Of a stretch of 64,000 nt of DNA, positions 16,294 through 26,300 are shown piece after piece; positions within the stretch are counted from its first letter, which is position 1; every line of letters begins with the position of its first letter. Position numbers and translations under genes: made by a program. The notes under the pieces are model-generated. The model ran no database searches and was not told where the DNA came from. It saw only the letters and a list, made by a program, of their open reading frames with translations. Location: assembly GCA_002421965.1 (NCBI GenBank), contig DISN01000014.1, forward strand, positions 17,403 through 81,402, given 5' to 3'. Origin of the DNA: Candidatus Saccharibacteria bacterium UBA6209. Lineage in GTDB: Bacteria; Patescibacteriota; Saccharimonadia; Saccharimonadales; Saccharimonadaceae.

Positions 16294-17322
16294 CTAGCTA
16301 GTAGACTTCTCGACCAGCCAGTCATTCAATCTAAAGTCTACGCCAGAGACGTCCGCACCTGCCAGAAACATATTTGACTGATCTAGCTTATTTTTGAGTG
16401 CATAATACTCTGCCGCAAACTTCATTTGCCGAAGTTTCTGGTCCGTTATCGCTGCAAAGCCATCACCTTGATTGGCGTTTTTGCGATATTTTACCTCAGT
16501 AAAATAAATTATGTCGTTAAATTGCGATACTATATCGATCTCGCACATTCTGGTCTTCCAGTTGCGCGCCAAAATAACATGGCCGATGGATATCAAATAG
16601 TCCGCGACAGCGCTCTCGGCCCTGTCACCAATTGATTTCGTGGTCTTTGACTCACCGCCATCTCCGTCGCTCTGTGCCCTACCTGGAGTCTGGTTAGCGA
16701 AAGTTGATGTATTTTTACTGGATCCTGAATCTAGTTCAGGATGACGCAGTGAGGAGATATTACGGTATTTCTGTAGTGGAGCAAAACTTAAACGATGTAG
16801 TGGTGTTACGCCCAGCTCTTCGATTGCCGCCCGGTGCTTTGCGACCCCATAGCCAGCGTGAGCCCCGAAGCCATAGCCTGGGTACAGCTCATCTTGCTCG
16901 GCCATAAAGCGATCTCTCTCGACCTTGGCTAGAATTGATGCCGCGCTAACGCTCGGCACTAGCAGATCGGCTTTTTTCATTGTCTGGACATATCTACCCT
17001 TGCCAGTATCGGACAAAAAATTAACGACACCATCGATAATAATCTCCGAATAAGGAACATTTATTTGCTCGACCGCTCGCCTAGTCGCCAATCTCAAAGC
17101 ATTGCTCATGCCAACTTTATCTAGCTCGCTAGCGCTAACCCACCCAGTAGCGGTGGCGACGGCTTCATTTTTAATGATATCGTAAAGCTCTTCGCGACGT
17201 TTCTTAGACAGTTTCTTGCTATCGGTCAATCCGTCGATCTGCTTGCCGCCCAAAATTGCCGCACCGACAACCAAAGGACCGGCCCATGGCCCACGACCAG
17301 CTTCATCAATACCCAGTATCAC
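16294..17322 (-). CDS. rnhB: ribonuclease HII fused to YraN-type nuclease-fold protein
   Basis: 342 aa. Residues 1-185 are RNase HII, which removes RNA from RNA-DNA hybrids. D6-E7 in GIDEAGRG, D98 in IIIDG and D119 in KADLLVPSVSAASILAK match its active-site acids. Residues about 228-342 are a YraN/UPF0102 domain with the restriction-endonuclease-like pattern E235, D263, E276-V-K278. rnhB and yraN are adjacent genes in many bacteria; here they form one polypeptide. The linker contains RHPELDSGSS (193-202), which is encoded by a palindromic repeat. The rhodanese gene is 4 nt upstream. Confidence 0.92.
   Translation of the reverse strand: MILGIDEAGRGPWAGPLVVGAAILGGKQIDGLTDSKKLSKKRREELYDIIKNEAVATATGWVSASELDKVGMSNALRLATRRAVEQINVPYSEIIIDGVVNFLSDTGKGRYVQTMKKADLLVPSVSAASILAKVERDRFMAEQDELYPGYGFGAHAGYGVAKHRAAIEELGVTPLHRLSFAPLQKYRNISSLRHPELDSGSSKNTSTFANQTPGRAQSDGDGGESKTTKSIGDRAESAVADYLISIGHVILARNWKTRMCEIDIVSQFNDIIYFTEVKYRKNANQGDGFAAITDQKLRQMKFAAEYYALKNKLDQSNMFLAGADVSGVDFRLNDWLVEKSTS
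16722..16742. repeat. REP-like palindrome inside the rnhB-yraN linker
   Basis: ATCCTGAA-TCTAG-TTCAGGAT, a perfect 8-bp stem with 5-nt loop in the coding frame. The encoded HPELDSGS-type peptide is a well-known translation of bacterial interspersed palindromes. Confidence 0.75.
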
Positions 17323-17326
17323 TAGA

Positions 17327-17587
17327 TTAGCCCCTTAGTCGGCGCTCAACCTGACCCTGATTTATACCGTTGGTAATATTAGTAAACCCAAGACTACGCA
17401 TAACGTGAGCAACCGCGTTTGATCGACTGCCAGACACGCAGTACAAAATCACTTCTTCATCCTTTGGTGTATCCGCAAGCTCCAGCGGCAGATCACCCGA
17501 CATAAACTTCATTGGCGAAATATTGATCGCACCCTCAACATGACCACCGGCATACTCCTCTGGCTCCCTAGTATCAATTATTATCAT
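17327..17587 (-). CDS. rhodanese-like domain protein
   Basis: 86 aa single-domain rhodanese. It has the N-terminal IDTREPEEYAGGHVEGAINI pattern and active-site loop C50-V-S-G-S-R-S, whose cysteine carries persulfide sulfur. Single-domain forms shuttle sulfur or act as redox relays. The specific partner is unknown. It sits just upstream of rnhB on the same strand. Confidence 0.88.
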   Translation of the reverse strand: MIIIDTREPEEYAGGHVEGAINISPMKFMSGDLPLELADTPKDEEVILYCVSGSRSNAVAHVMRSLGFTNITNGINQGQVERRLRG

Positions 17588-17634
17588 ATACCCCTCCTGT
17601 GCTTTACTCTTAGTCTAATTATAGCAATATAAAA

Positions 17635-17658
17635 TAGCCGCCCCAAATCGGGCGGCTA
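17635..17658 (-). terminator. terminator of rplS
   Basis: TAGCCGCCC-6 nt-GGGCGGCTA with a T-rich run after it on the minus strand. Confidence 0.8.
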
Positions 17659-17675
17659 CTCCAACTATCAAAGAT

Positions 17676-18110
17676 CTACTTCTCTTCGTCAGTAGGTGCG
17701 TCTTTGGCGACTACTTCTTCGACAGGAGCTTCTTCAAGCTTGTTAACTGCCTCGCGGTCAAATCCAACTGCTGTTAGACGAGCAGACTTACCGGAACGAT
17801 TGCGTAGGTAGCTTAGGAAGTTGCGGCGGACCTTGGCTCGTCGAACGATTTCAATCTTTTCAACTAGTGGGCTGTGGAGCAAAAAGCTCTTTTCAACGCC
17901 AACACCTGATGCAATTTTGCGAACTGTAATTCGTGAAGTGTGCGAATTTTTGTTGTCAGTACGGATGATCACACCCTCAAATACCTGAATACGCTCCTTG
18001 GCACCTTCTTTAATTTTCTGGTGGACACGCACGGTGTCACCGCTCCTAGCGTCAACTACTGCGTGTTTTTTCTGCTCTTGATTTACCTTGTTTATTAGCT
18101 CAAAGCTCAT
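17676..18110 (-). CDS. rplS: 50S ribosomal protein L19
   Basis: 144 aa. The conserved L19 core covers about 10-118 (RSGDTVRVHQKI, QVFEGVIIR, TVRKIASGVGVEKSF, VRRAKVRRNFLSYLRNRSGK). A roughly 25-residue acidic tail follows that most L19 proteins lack. L19 sits at the 30S-50S interface. The usual trmD/rimM neighbours are absent. The leader of about 110 nt from the promoter at 18222 is long for this window and could carry autoregulation. Confidence 0.95.
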   Translation of the reverse strand: MSFELINKVNQEQKKHAVVDARSGDTVRVHQKIKEGAKERIQVFEGVIIRTDNKNSHTSRITVRKIASGVGVEKSFLLHSPLVEKIEIVRRAKVRRNFLSYLRNRSGKSARLTAVGFDREAVNKLEEAPVEEVVAKDAPTDEEK

Positions 18111-18221
18111 AATATTACCTCAAATTATTGTCGACTCAATCTTGACTGGCCACATAGCTGTACTACTACGGCTCCACATCTCTTGAGTGCGAACATTTTA
18201 CTCACGTACAATCAATTAATG

Positions 18222-18230
18222 ACTATAGCA
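18222..18230 (-). promoter_or_regulatory. extended -10 promoter of rplS
   Basis: TGC-TATAGT on the minus strand, about 110 nt before the rplS start. Confidence 0.5.
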
Positions 18231-18274
18231 TATCACTAGAGGTAATACAAGAGGGCTATCGCTGTCAATTGTAG

Positions 18275-18280
18275 TACAAT
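18275..18280 (+). promoter_or_regulatory. -10 box, leaderless start of malic enzyme
   Basis: TACAAT ending 7 nt before the ATG at 18288, with no Shine-Dalgarno sequence between. Confidence 0.5.
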
Positions 18281-18287
18281 TAGTAGT

Positions 18288-19421
18288 ATGAACTATGACG
18301 AACTAGCACTAGAACTTCACAAGCAATATAAGGGTAAGATTACTTCGAAACTACGCGATGAGTCTGAGCTTGATCGCACAAAATTAAGCGCTTATTACAC
18401 ACCTGGTGTGGCGGCCGTGTCTAAAGCTATAGCCGACGACCCGTCGCTTATGCCGGTATACACCTGGACCAACAACCTGGTAGCGGTAATATCTGATGGA
18501 TCTGCGGTTCTGGGACTTGGCAATATTGGACCCAAGGGAGCCATGCCAGTCATGGAAGGCAAGGCGCTATTATTTAAGCATTTCGCCGATATTGACAGCA
18601 TGCCAATTGTACTCGATGTTCACACCGAAGACGAAATTGTTGCGACCGTCAAAGCAATCGCTCCAAGTTTTGGTGCAATCAACCTAGAGGACATCGCCGC
18701 TCCAATCTGTTTTGCGGTCGAAGAGCGCCTAAAGGCTGAGTTAGACATACCAGTGTTTCACGATGACCAACACGGCACTGCCGTAGTGACACTGGCCGGG
18801 CTAATCAATGCAATGAAAGTCACTGGTAAAAACTTGGCAGACTGTAAAGTTGTAACAATTGGCGCAGGAGCGGCCGGCACGGCAATCATGAAATTGTTGC
18901 ATAAGTACGGAGTATCATCAATTATTGCCGTTGACTCCAAGGGAATTATTGGTGAGACCAGAGATGATCTAAACGATGAGAAAAAGGCTCTACTGCCGTA
19001 TCTTGACACCTCACGTAGTGGCTCGCTAGAGGATGCGATTAGCGGTGCAGATATCTTTATTGGTGTATCTAAGCCAGGCCTACTAACCCCAGAAATGGTG
19101 CAATCAATGGCACCTCAGCCAATAATTTTTGCCCTGTCAAATCCAACGCCAGAGATCATGCCTGATGTTGCAAGAGAAGCCGGCGCCGCAGTGGTTGCGA
19201 CAGGACGAAGCGACTTTCCAAATCAAGTCAACAATGCTATTGCCTTCCCTGGAATATTCCGCGGAGCGCTCGACAACGGAGTTAAGCAAATTACCAATGA
19301 GCACAAGATTGCTGCCGCTGAAACTATCGCTAGCCTAGTCGAGAACCCAACCGCCGACGAGATAATTCCAAGCGTATTTGATGACCGATTGGTGCCTAGG
19401 ATCGCCGACGTAATTCGCTAG
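18288..19421 (+). CDS. NAD(P)-dependent malic enzyme
   Basis: 377 aa, the short bacterial/archaeal form without a phosphotransacetylase domain. It decarboxylates malate to pyruvate. Visible are YTPGVA near residue 38, GSAVLGLGNIGP near 71-82, the metal-binding region NLEDI and VFHDDQHGTAVV near 157-168. The NAD(P) motif IGAGAAGTA is near 193-201. The convergent gene at 19418 shares the CTAG that supplies both stop codons. A malic enzyme is one of few carboxylic-acid reactions seen in reduced CPR genomes. Confidence 0.92.
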   Translation: MNYDELALELHKQYKGKITSKLRDESELDRTKLSAYYTPGVAAVSKAIADDPSLMPVYTWTNNLVAVISDGSAVLGLGNIGPKGAMPVMEGKALLFKHFADIDSMPIVLDVHTEDEIVATVKAIAPSFGAINLEDIAAPICFAVEERLKAELDIPVFHDDQHGTAVVTLAGLINAMKVTGKNLADCKVVTIGAGAAGTAIMKLLHKYGVSSIIAVDSKGIIGETRDDLNDEKKALLPYLDTSRSGSLEDAISGADIFIGVSKPGLLTPEMVQSMAPQPIIFALSNPTPEIMPDVAREAGAAVVATGRSDFPNQVNNAIAFPGIFRGALDNGVKQITNEHKIAAAETIASLVENPTADEIIPSVFDDRLVPRIADVIR

Positions 19422-21088
19422 GCGCTACCAGCGCCCCTGGCTCGAACCACGCTAAGACTATCGCCAGTCATAATTGCCAGTGCGTCTGTTTGATTTTGCT
19501 TGTCACAAGTGGCGACATGAGCCACAATACTGTGAACATTCCTTGTTCTTAGCTCGTTAAATAAATCCGGGTTGGTGTCCTCAAAGTCGCCGACAGGAAT
19601 TTGTGAAATATAAATTCTATCCGCATTATGACTGCGCTTTTTCCAGTACATAATAGGGTAGCGATAATCTTTAATCGCACCAGATAGACGCGACAACCCC
19701 TTGAGCTTACCGCCCCTACTAGACGCTATCTGCTCGGCAGCAAGCTTTAGCTTGTTCGACACATAATCTGGGCTGCAGGCAGAGTTTTCGGCTATTTTTC
19801 GCATTCGATCCGTCATACAGTCCACGACCAGAACCTTGCCGTTAACACCGTTAGTTTCGCATATTACCTGCCGAATTGTATCATCATCCAGCCAACCAAC
19901 CACCTCCGCAGGAAGGTTAATCTCACTCAGTGCCTCCATTTCGATCTGCTCAGGCTCCTTAGTGGTATCATCCACGAACGAACCTTGACTATCTTCATCT
20001 GACACCTCAGCACTAGCATTGCCACTGCGCTGAATCTCTTCATTGCTACCAAACTTCGCAAGCTGGCACTCTAAATTAGCCAAGCTGTCTCGCACAGCTT
20101 CAGTGCACCGCCTGTCGGCAGTCGCCACCATAGCCCTACTTATAACAGGCTCCATCAGTACCGTCAGCTTATCAAGAAATACGCTCGGGACATCCGACAG
20201 GCCGCCCGGGAAACGACCATCTACAAACTCAGTCATAACATCCATCGCTGTCAAAGTATCCTCAGTCAGACACATCAGCGCCACCACCGCCTCACCGTCT
20301 CGGTTAACTAGCTCAATCTGCTCACGACCGTCGATCATGCTAGATATGCAGTCAGTAGCCCAAAAGTACACATCCTTTATTTCTCTGTCGATACTGCCCA
20401 TATCTTCGGTATCAGCAAACTCGCTAATCAACTGCCTAAGCTCGTCACTCGCTGGCAGAGCTCTTAGTTGCTCGCTATCGATGGACTCAAAGATTTTAGC
20501 TCTAGCTTCCGCCGTATACTCTCGATAAACCTTATCGACCACTGCATGGTTGCTAGCACCAGCTTGGGACTGACATGTGCTGACAGTAGGAATAGACTGA
20601 GCATACTCACTCCAAGGAGTTCTACTAGCATTGACCTCGGCAATCTCTGACGGAAAAGTCCTTTTAACCATGCCCTCAAGCTCACGCCAACGAGTGTTCC
20701 AGGCAAATCGACAAATCTCCTGCTCTTTCTGGGCCGCTCGCATCGACACACTGTCATCGATCTGCCCTTCGAGCATCGCCATAGCTAGATTCGCCTTCCC
20801 ATAAGACACCAGGCTAGCCCTAGTCATCTCAATAGTCCGCTTCAGGCGCGCTCTTAGGCTACTGGCTTGCTCCTGCGACATATTTAAGTCTCTGCTATAC
20901 TTAGCAATCCACTTCAGCCCAGACCGAGCATCGCTGATGATACTGTCCGTCAAATCCGACACTAATTTATAATTACTATTAAGCACTTCTAGCGTGCCGT
21001 AACTATTAGCATCCGAATGATCCTCGCCATGTTCAGGCGTGGTTAAAAAAAGATCCTCATCGGGACCAGATGTCGGACATTCGCTCAT
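19418..21088 (-). CDS. large protein of unknown function
   Basis: 556 aa, no family recognised. It begins with an acidic, disordered-looking 30 residues. A long helical region (about 35-350) follows, then an acidic low-complexity linker (about 350-390). The C-terminal domain (about 400-556) contains KLKGLSRLSGAIKDYRYPIMYWKKR followed by a beta-strand pattern faintly like RelE/HigB-type folds. That resemblance is weak inference. No signal peptide or membrane helix. The start is supported by TTGACA-18-TATAAT ending 6 nt upstream. It may be lineage-specific. Confidence 0.6.
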   Translation of the reverse strand: MSECPTSGPDEDLFLTTPEHGEDHSDANSYGTLEVLNSNYKLVSDLTDSIISDARSGLKWIAKYSRDLNMSQEQASSLRARLKRTIEMTRASLVSYGKANLAMAMLEGQIDDSVSMRAAQKEQEICRFAWNTRWRELEGMVKRTFPSEIAEVNASRTPWSEYAQSIPTVSTCQSQAGASNHAVVDKVYREYTAEARAKIFESIDSEQLRALPASDELRQLISEFADTEDMGSIDREIKDVYFWATDCISSMIDGREQIELVNRDGEAVVALMCLTEDTLTAMDVMTEFVDGRFPGGLSDVPSVFLDKLTVLMEPVISRAMVATADRRCTEAVRDSLANLECQLAKFGSNEEIQRSGNASAEVSDEDSQGSFVDDTTKEPEQIEMEALSEINLPAEVVGWLDDDTIRQVICETNGVNGKVLVVDCMTDRMRKIAENSACSPDYVSNKLKLAAEQIASSRGGKLKGLSRLSGAIKDYRYPIMYWKKRSHNADRIYISQIPVGDFEDTNPDLFNELRTRNVHSIVAHVATCDKQNQTDALAIMTGDSLSVVRARGAGSA

Positions 21089-21094
21089 CCTTAT

Positions 21095-21124
21095 ATTATA
21101 TCACATATAGCCAAGTATTGTCAA
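21095..21124 (-). promoter_or_regulatory. full promoter, leaderless start
   Basis: TTGACA, 18 nt, TATAAT (with TGA before it) on the minus strand, ending 6 nt before the ATG at 21088. This is the best -35/-10 pair among the leaderless set. Confidence 0.8.
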
Positions 21125-22747
21125 CTACATTACCCGATTAATCTCATCAAGGGTTGTTTCGCCTCGAAGTGCCGCCAGCACACCAGCCTGCAGTAGCGTA
21201 ATCATACCCTGCTTCTTGGCGGTTGCTTCTATGGCTTCGGGATTAACATCCAAAACATCACCACGAAGATACTTCTGAATTTCTTCGGTAACCTCCATCT
21301 GCTCCATAATCGGCACACGACCCTTGTAGCCAAACGGTGCATCTTCAGTAGAGACCGGACGATAAAGCTTAATATTCTCTAAATCCGGCGTATCAATCGA
21401 CTCCGGTATGCCTTCAAGTACCTGAATAATCCATTTTTTAGTTGTCTCATCTGGCTCGTACTCTACCTTGCTGTCATCCCAAAGCCTACGAACTAACCGC
21501 TGTGCAATCAATAAACGAATAGCCGAACTAAATATTGGATTCTGGCCAATCATATCGATAATACGACTAAACGCAGTCGAGGTCGAGTTAGCATGGAAAC
21601 TAGAAAGCACCAGATGTCCGGTAATCGAAGCCTGTATAGCCGTTCGAGCGGTCTCATCGTCGCGAATCTCACCAACCATCACTACATCTGGATCTAGTCG
21701 CAGCACGGACCTAAGTCCATCCGAAAACCTCTGACCTTCGGTGGTATTGATCGGAATCTGCACAATACCAGGTACCGTATTCTCAACGGGATCCTCGAGC
21801 GTAATAATCTTTTTATCCGGAGTGTTTAGAGCATTTAGCATACTGTAAAGAGTCGTTGACTTACCTGACCCGGTTGGGCCAACCATCATCACCAGACCTC
21901 TAGGATGAGAAATAACCTCGTCGATACGCGCACGTTCCCTCTCGCTAATGCTTAAAAGGTCTAGGTTTAGCATAGAAGTGTCAAAATTAAACAACCTGAG
22001 CACTGCGTCTTGGCCAAACAAAGTTGGCACCGTCTCAATACGCAAGTTCAAGACATGCGAGGCGCCATCGCGGAATATATCGTGATGAATCTGACCCGAC
22101 TGAGGCTCGGTAGCAGCGGTCGATAAGCCAGCCCTTGAGGCAAGCGTTGCCATAATTACTCGGTACCGATCCCGCTCCAACACAGCGACTGGATGAAGCG
22201 CACCATCGATACGCATCCTAATACGAATACTCTCTCGCATATTTTCGATGTGTATATCGCTAGCGCCCAATTTGTCAGCCTGATCGATAAGATAATTAAA
22301 TATTTCGTCTGATCCAACAGATGCGAGTGTCTTACTGACCTCAGCAAGTGTATCGCTATCGCCTTCTTTAGCAATCTCGATATCATCATAAATAACTCTC
22401 TTGGGAGGATCAAAGCGCAGCATCAATGTTCGAAATGCCGAACCAGAAATCAGGAAAAAATGAGCAATCTTGCCATCGTCCTTATAGCTATTGGATATTT
22501 TCATCACTAGTGACTGCGGCGTCTGTGAGGTAATACCAAACTTGTAGGTCTGAGTATCTTGATTGACATCCAGGGGCAAAATCTTGCCTTCGTACATCTC
22601 CTCGACGCTTAAGACATCGCGGATAAGCTCAAGGTCAGCCTCGAACTCTCGAGTATCCAAATACTGCACACCTAAGATTGAGGCTCGTTTTCGAGTCGCC
22701 TCTTCATCTTGGTCACGTCGGCGTGCCTGAATATCGGATTCATCCAT
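21125..22747 (-). CDS. pilB: type IV pilus / type II secretion assembly ATPase (PilB/GspE family)
   Basis: 540 aa hexameric ATPase powering pilin assembly. An N1-like domain is followed by N2, then Walker A GPTGSGKST at 290-298, an Asp box with GEIRDDETA, and a His-box GHLVLSSFHANST. The CxxC zinc motif usual after QRLVRRL is missing (RLWDDSK instead). Saccharibacteria use type IV pili for attachment and movement on hosts, but the other pilus genes are not in this window. A TACAAT box ends 8 nt before the ATG. Confidence 0.9.
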   Translation of the reverse strand: MDESDIQARRRDQDEEATRKRASILGVQYLDTREFEADLELIRDVLSVEEMYEGKILPLDVNQDTQTYKFGITSQTPQSLVMKISNSYKDDGKIAHFFLISGSAFRTLMLRFDPPKRVIYDDIEIAKEGDSDTLAEVSKTLASVGSDEIFNYLIDQADKLGASDIHIENMRESIRIRMRIDGALHPVAVLERDRYRVIMATLASRAGLSTAATEPQSGQIHHDIFRDGASHVLNLRIETVPTLFGQDAVLRLFNFDTSMLNLDLLSISERERARIDEVISHPRGLVMMVGPTGSGKSTTLYSMLNALNTPDKKIITLEDPVENTVPGIVQIPINTTEGQRFSDGLRSVLRLDPDVVMVGEIRDDETARTAIQASITGHLVLSSFHANSTSTAFSRIIDMIGQNPIFSSAIRLLIAQRLVRRLWDDSKVEYEPDETTKKWIIQVLEGIPESIDTPDLENIKLYRPVSTEDAPFGYKGRVPIMEQMEVTEEIQKYLRGDVLDVNPEAIEATAKKQGMITLLQAGVLAALRGETTLDEINRVM

Positions 22748-22800
22748 ATAGACCTATTGTATCAAAAAGCTTATGGTATAACGAGTGGTACAATAGAATT
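22748..22800. promoter_or_regulatory. divergent leaderless promoters pilB / trmH-type gene
   Basis: Minus strand: TGA-TACAAT (22764-22756) ends 8 nt before pilB. Plus strand: TGG-TACAAT (22786-22794) ends 6 nt before the methyltransferase ATG. Confidence 0.7.
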
Positions 22801-23298
22801 ATGCCAAAAATCACCCTACTTTTGCACAATATCCGCTCAACTCACAACGTTGGAGCGATTTTTCGCACGGCAGAAGGCTTTGGAGTGCAGCAAATTATCC
22901 TGAGCGGCTATACGCCTTACCCAAAAACTACAAACGACCCAAGACTGCCACACATTGCCGATAAGCTAACTTCGCAGATCCACAAGACTGCCCTTGGCGC
23001 CGAAAACATGGTGCCATTTACATACTACGAATCACTCGATGAATGGCTGTCGCTAAATAATACCGCCAAAAAACTACCGATCATTGGGTTAGAGCAGTCT
23101 GATCGCTCAGTCATGCTGCCAGATTTTATTCCACCCGATGAGTTTGCGCTGCTACTCGGCGAAGAAGTGCGTGGCATCGAGACTCAGCGCTTGACCAAAT
23201 GCGAGCACCTAATTGAAATACCGATGCGCGGACAGAAAGAATCGTTTAATGTCAGTGTTGCCGCTGGTATAGCGCTCTACGGACTCAATTTCAAATAA
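22801..23298 (+). CDS. SpoU/TrmH-family RNA 2'-O-methyltransferase
   Basis: 165 aa, a minimal SPOUT-fold enzyme without an N-terminal RNA-binding domain. The three SPOUT motifs are present: NVGAIFRTAEGFG near residues 16-28, LLGEEVRGI near 119-127 and IPMRGQKESFNVSVAAGIAL near 140-159. It methylates ribose in tRNA or rRNA; the target is not deducible. The start at 22801 is preferred over an earlier in-frame ATG (22678) because the latter lies inside pilB and upstream of the promoter. Confidence 0.88.
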   Translation: MPKITLLLHNIRSTHNVGAIFRTAEGFGVQQIILSGYTPYPKTTNDPRLPHIADKLTSQIHKTALGAENMVPFTYYESLDEWLSLNNTAKKLPIIGLEQSDRSVMLPDFIPPDEFALLLGEEVRGIETQRLTKCEHLIEIPMRGQKESFNVSVAAGIALYGLNFK

Positions 23299-23300
23299 GC

Positions 23301-26300
23301 CTACTTGGCTACAACGCAGTTTTCGCCAAGCAACTTGTTCAGGCTTGGCACCAAGTCACTGCCAGCATCAACCTTAAACGGCAGCTTGATAGCAGACTTA
23401 CTTGACTCACCTATCACCAAAACCACCTCAGTCGTACCCGGGTATTTTGAACATAGCGACTTCAGCTCAACGAGCGCCTGGTGATTATCAGGATCTTTGA
23501 CATGAATATATAGCCGTGCAACTAGCTCCTCTGGCCTAGGCTGGACCGGCTGGCTGGTCGACCCAGACGAAGGACTGTCCTTTGGCTTGGCAGTGGCTGG
23601 CTTTTCGCCACTTCGCTTAACCTTGTACTCCTCGCGTTTCTCACGCTTAACTTTAGAGCTCATTTTTGGAGCAGCAATTGCTCCGCCGGTAGACTGGTAG
23701 CTGCTAATGTCGCTATCGGTTATGATAGTTATCTCATCGGCGATCATCTTGCTCTCACTACCAAGATTACCATCGCGATCACGAGCCGAATTTTTACCAC
23801 GAACAATAACAACAGAATCCTGAACTAACTTAGCACCAATTTGCTCGTAAAGATTAGGGAATACGATAATCTCGCCGTCGCCCATCTTGTCCTCAAGTCC
23901 AACAAATGCCATCTTGCTGCCAGACTTTGTGACAATTGTTCGAACGGTGTTGATTATGCCGCCAACCGTCATCTCTCGGCTATCATACTCCGGCACCAGC
24001 TGGCTAAGTGGCTGAGTTTGCTCGGACAAATAAAGTGCATAGTGATCTAGTGGATGGGCCGAAATATACAACCCCAGCAGCTCACGCTCCCACATCAAAC
24101 GCTCCTTATCTGGGTGCCTGGTCGGTGCAGTTTGCAGTTTTAATGTCGGTTGAATTGACTCGGCATCACCCACCAACGAGCCGAACAAGTCAGTCTGCCC
24201 ACTAGCCGCTTCCTTCTGAACTCTTGAAGCAAAACTCTGAATCGTCTCTAAGTTAAACAGCAGATCTGAACGGTCACCAAAGCTATCAAATGCTCCAGAT
24301 TTAATTAGCGACTCCCAGGCCTTGCGGTTAAATCTTGTCGTCGAGACTCTTTTGGCAAAATCTTCAATTGTCGCAAACTTGCCTGACTCTCGAGCCCGCA
24401 AAACCTCCTCGACTGCGCCAACGCCGACACCCTTGACTGCCGCCATGCCAAATCTAACCTGTTTCTTACCAGGCACAACAGCAAATTCAACGAAGGACTC
24501 ATTAACATCTGGACTCAAAACATCAATTCCCATGTGTTGGCACTCACTAATCTCAATCGCCAATCGATCGGTGTCGTCGCGGTCGCTAGTCATAAGTGCG
24601 GCCATAAATGCGTCTGGATAATGTGCCTTTAGGTATGCAGTCCAGTAAGCAATCAACCCATAGCAGGCTGCATGGGATTTGTTGAAACAATAATTTGCAA
24701 ATTCTTCAAGCTGATCCCAGAATAATTCAGCTGTTTCCTTTTTAGCTCCACTAGTCTTAATGGCGCCATCAACAAAATCCACCTTAACTTTGCGCATTAG
24801 GTCGATTTTCTTCTTACCAACCGCCTTACGGAGCGTATCAGCCTGACCACCGGTAAATCCACACCATTCCTTAGAAATCTGCATAAACTGCTCCTGGTAA
24901 ACCAAGATTCCGTAGGTATTTTTGAGTGAGTTCTCCATACCGGGATGCAGATAGGATATCTCTTCCTCGCCGTGTTTTCGCTTAATAAACGAGTCGATAA
25001 ACTGCATCGGACCCGGTCGATAGAGTGCCACCATGGCAATAATATCGTCAAAAACCGAGGGTTTAAGATCCCTAAGATAGCGCTTCATACCGGCAGACTC
25101 AAGCTGGAAAACTCCGGTTGTATCGCCCCGCTGGAACAGTGCGTAAGTCTCTTGGTCGTCAAGCGGAATCTTCGATAGATTAATCTCGGTCTTGTAAACC
25201 TTCTTGATAATACGCAGAGCATTGTTAATAATCGTCAAGTTAGATAGACCCAAAAAGTCCATCTTTAGCAGGCCCAGCTCCTCGACTGGTCCCATCGGAT
25301 ACTGAGTTGCCACAACGCCCTTTTGCGCCATTTCAAGCGGTACATATTTCACCAAATCATCTGGCGCGATCACCACACCCGCAGCATGCACACCATGAGA
25401 GCGAATCGTGCCCTCCAGGGTGATTGCATAGTCAAACACCATCTTTGTGGTCTGGTTAGTATCATACTCTTTCTTTAGATCAGGATCCTCAACCACCGAA
25501 ACTTTCAACGGGATGTGTCGACCCTGAACTGGCGGTGGTATAAGCTTAGCCATACGGTCAGCATCACCATAAGGCACCTCTAGCACTCGAGCAACGTCAC
25601 GAACCGCCCCACGGGCCGCCATCGTACCAAAGGTACATATATTCGCCACCCTATCAGAGCCATATTTTTGCGCACAATACTCAATCACCTCGCCACGTCT
25701 TGTGTCCTGAATATCGATATCGATATCGGGCATCGATATACGATCGGGGTTTAGAAATCGCTCAAACAGCAGGTCATACTTCAACGGATCAATCTCAGTG
25801 ATATTGAGCGCATAGGCAATGATCGAACCGGCTGCACTACCACGCCCAGGACCAAAGATAATTCCTTGACTTTTACCCCAGTTAATAAAATCCTGAACGA
25901 TTAAAAAGTAACCATTATAGCCCATTTTGTCCAAGACGCCGAACTCCATGTCAAGTCGCTCAACCTGCTCGGGAGTCAACCTGGACCTAATCTCTTCTAC
26001 TGTGTGCTTGTCCGACTCCTCTCTGGTCATATCAAGATAGCGAAAAGCCATACCCTGATAAACCAGTTCGTCCAAGTACTCTTTCTCTGACTCGCCGTTC
26101 GGGGTCGGGAATTTCGGGATCAATATACCGCCAAGATCAATCTCGACATTACATCTATCCGCAATCTCTCGAGTATTCGACACGGTTTCTGGGTGCTCGT
26201 GCGCCCATCTAGCAATCACATCTTTTGGATCGGTGACATGCAGATGAAAATCAGTCAAAGACATACGCTTTTCATCAGACATAAACGATCCAGTACCAAC

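Noticed and set aside
19418..19421. CTAG overlap of convergent stops (also at 34969-34972) as a regulatory feature
   Set aside because: CTAG supplies TAG on both strands, so convergent genes in a compact genome can share it by chance.
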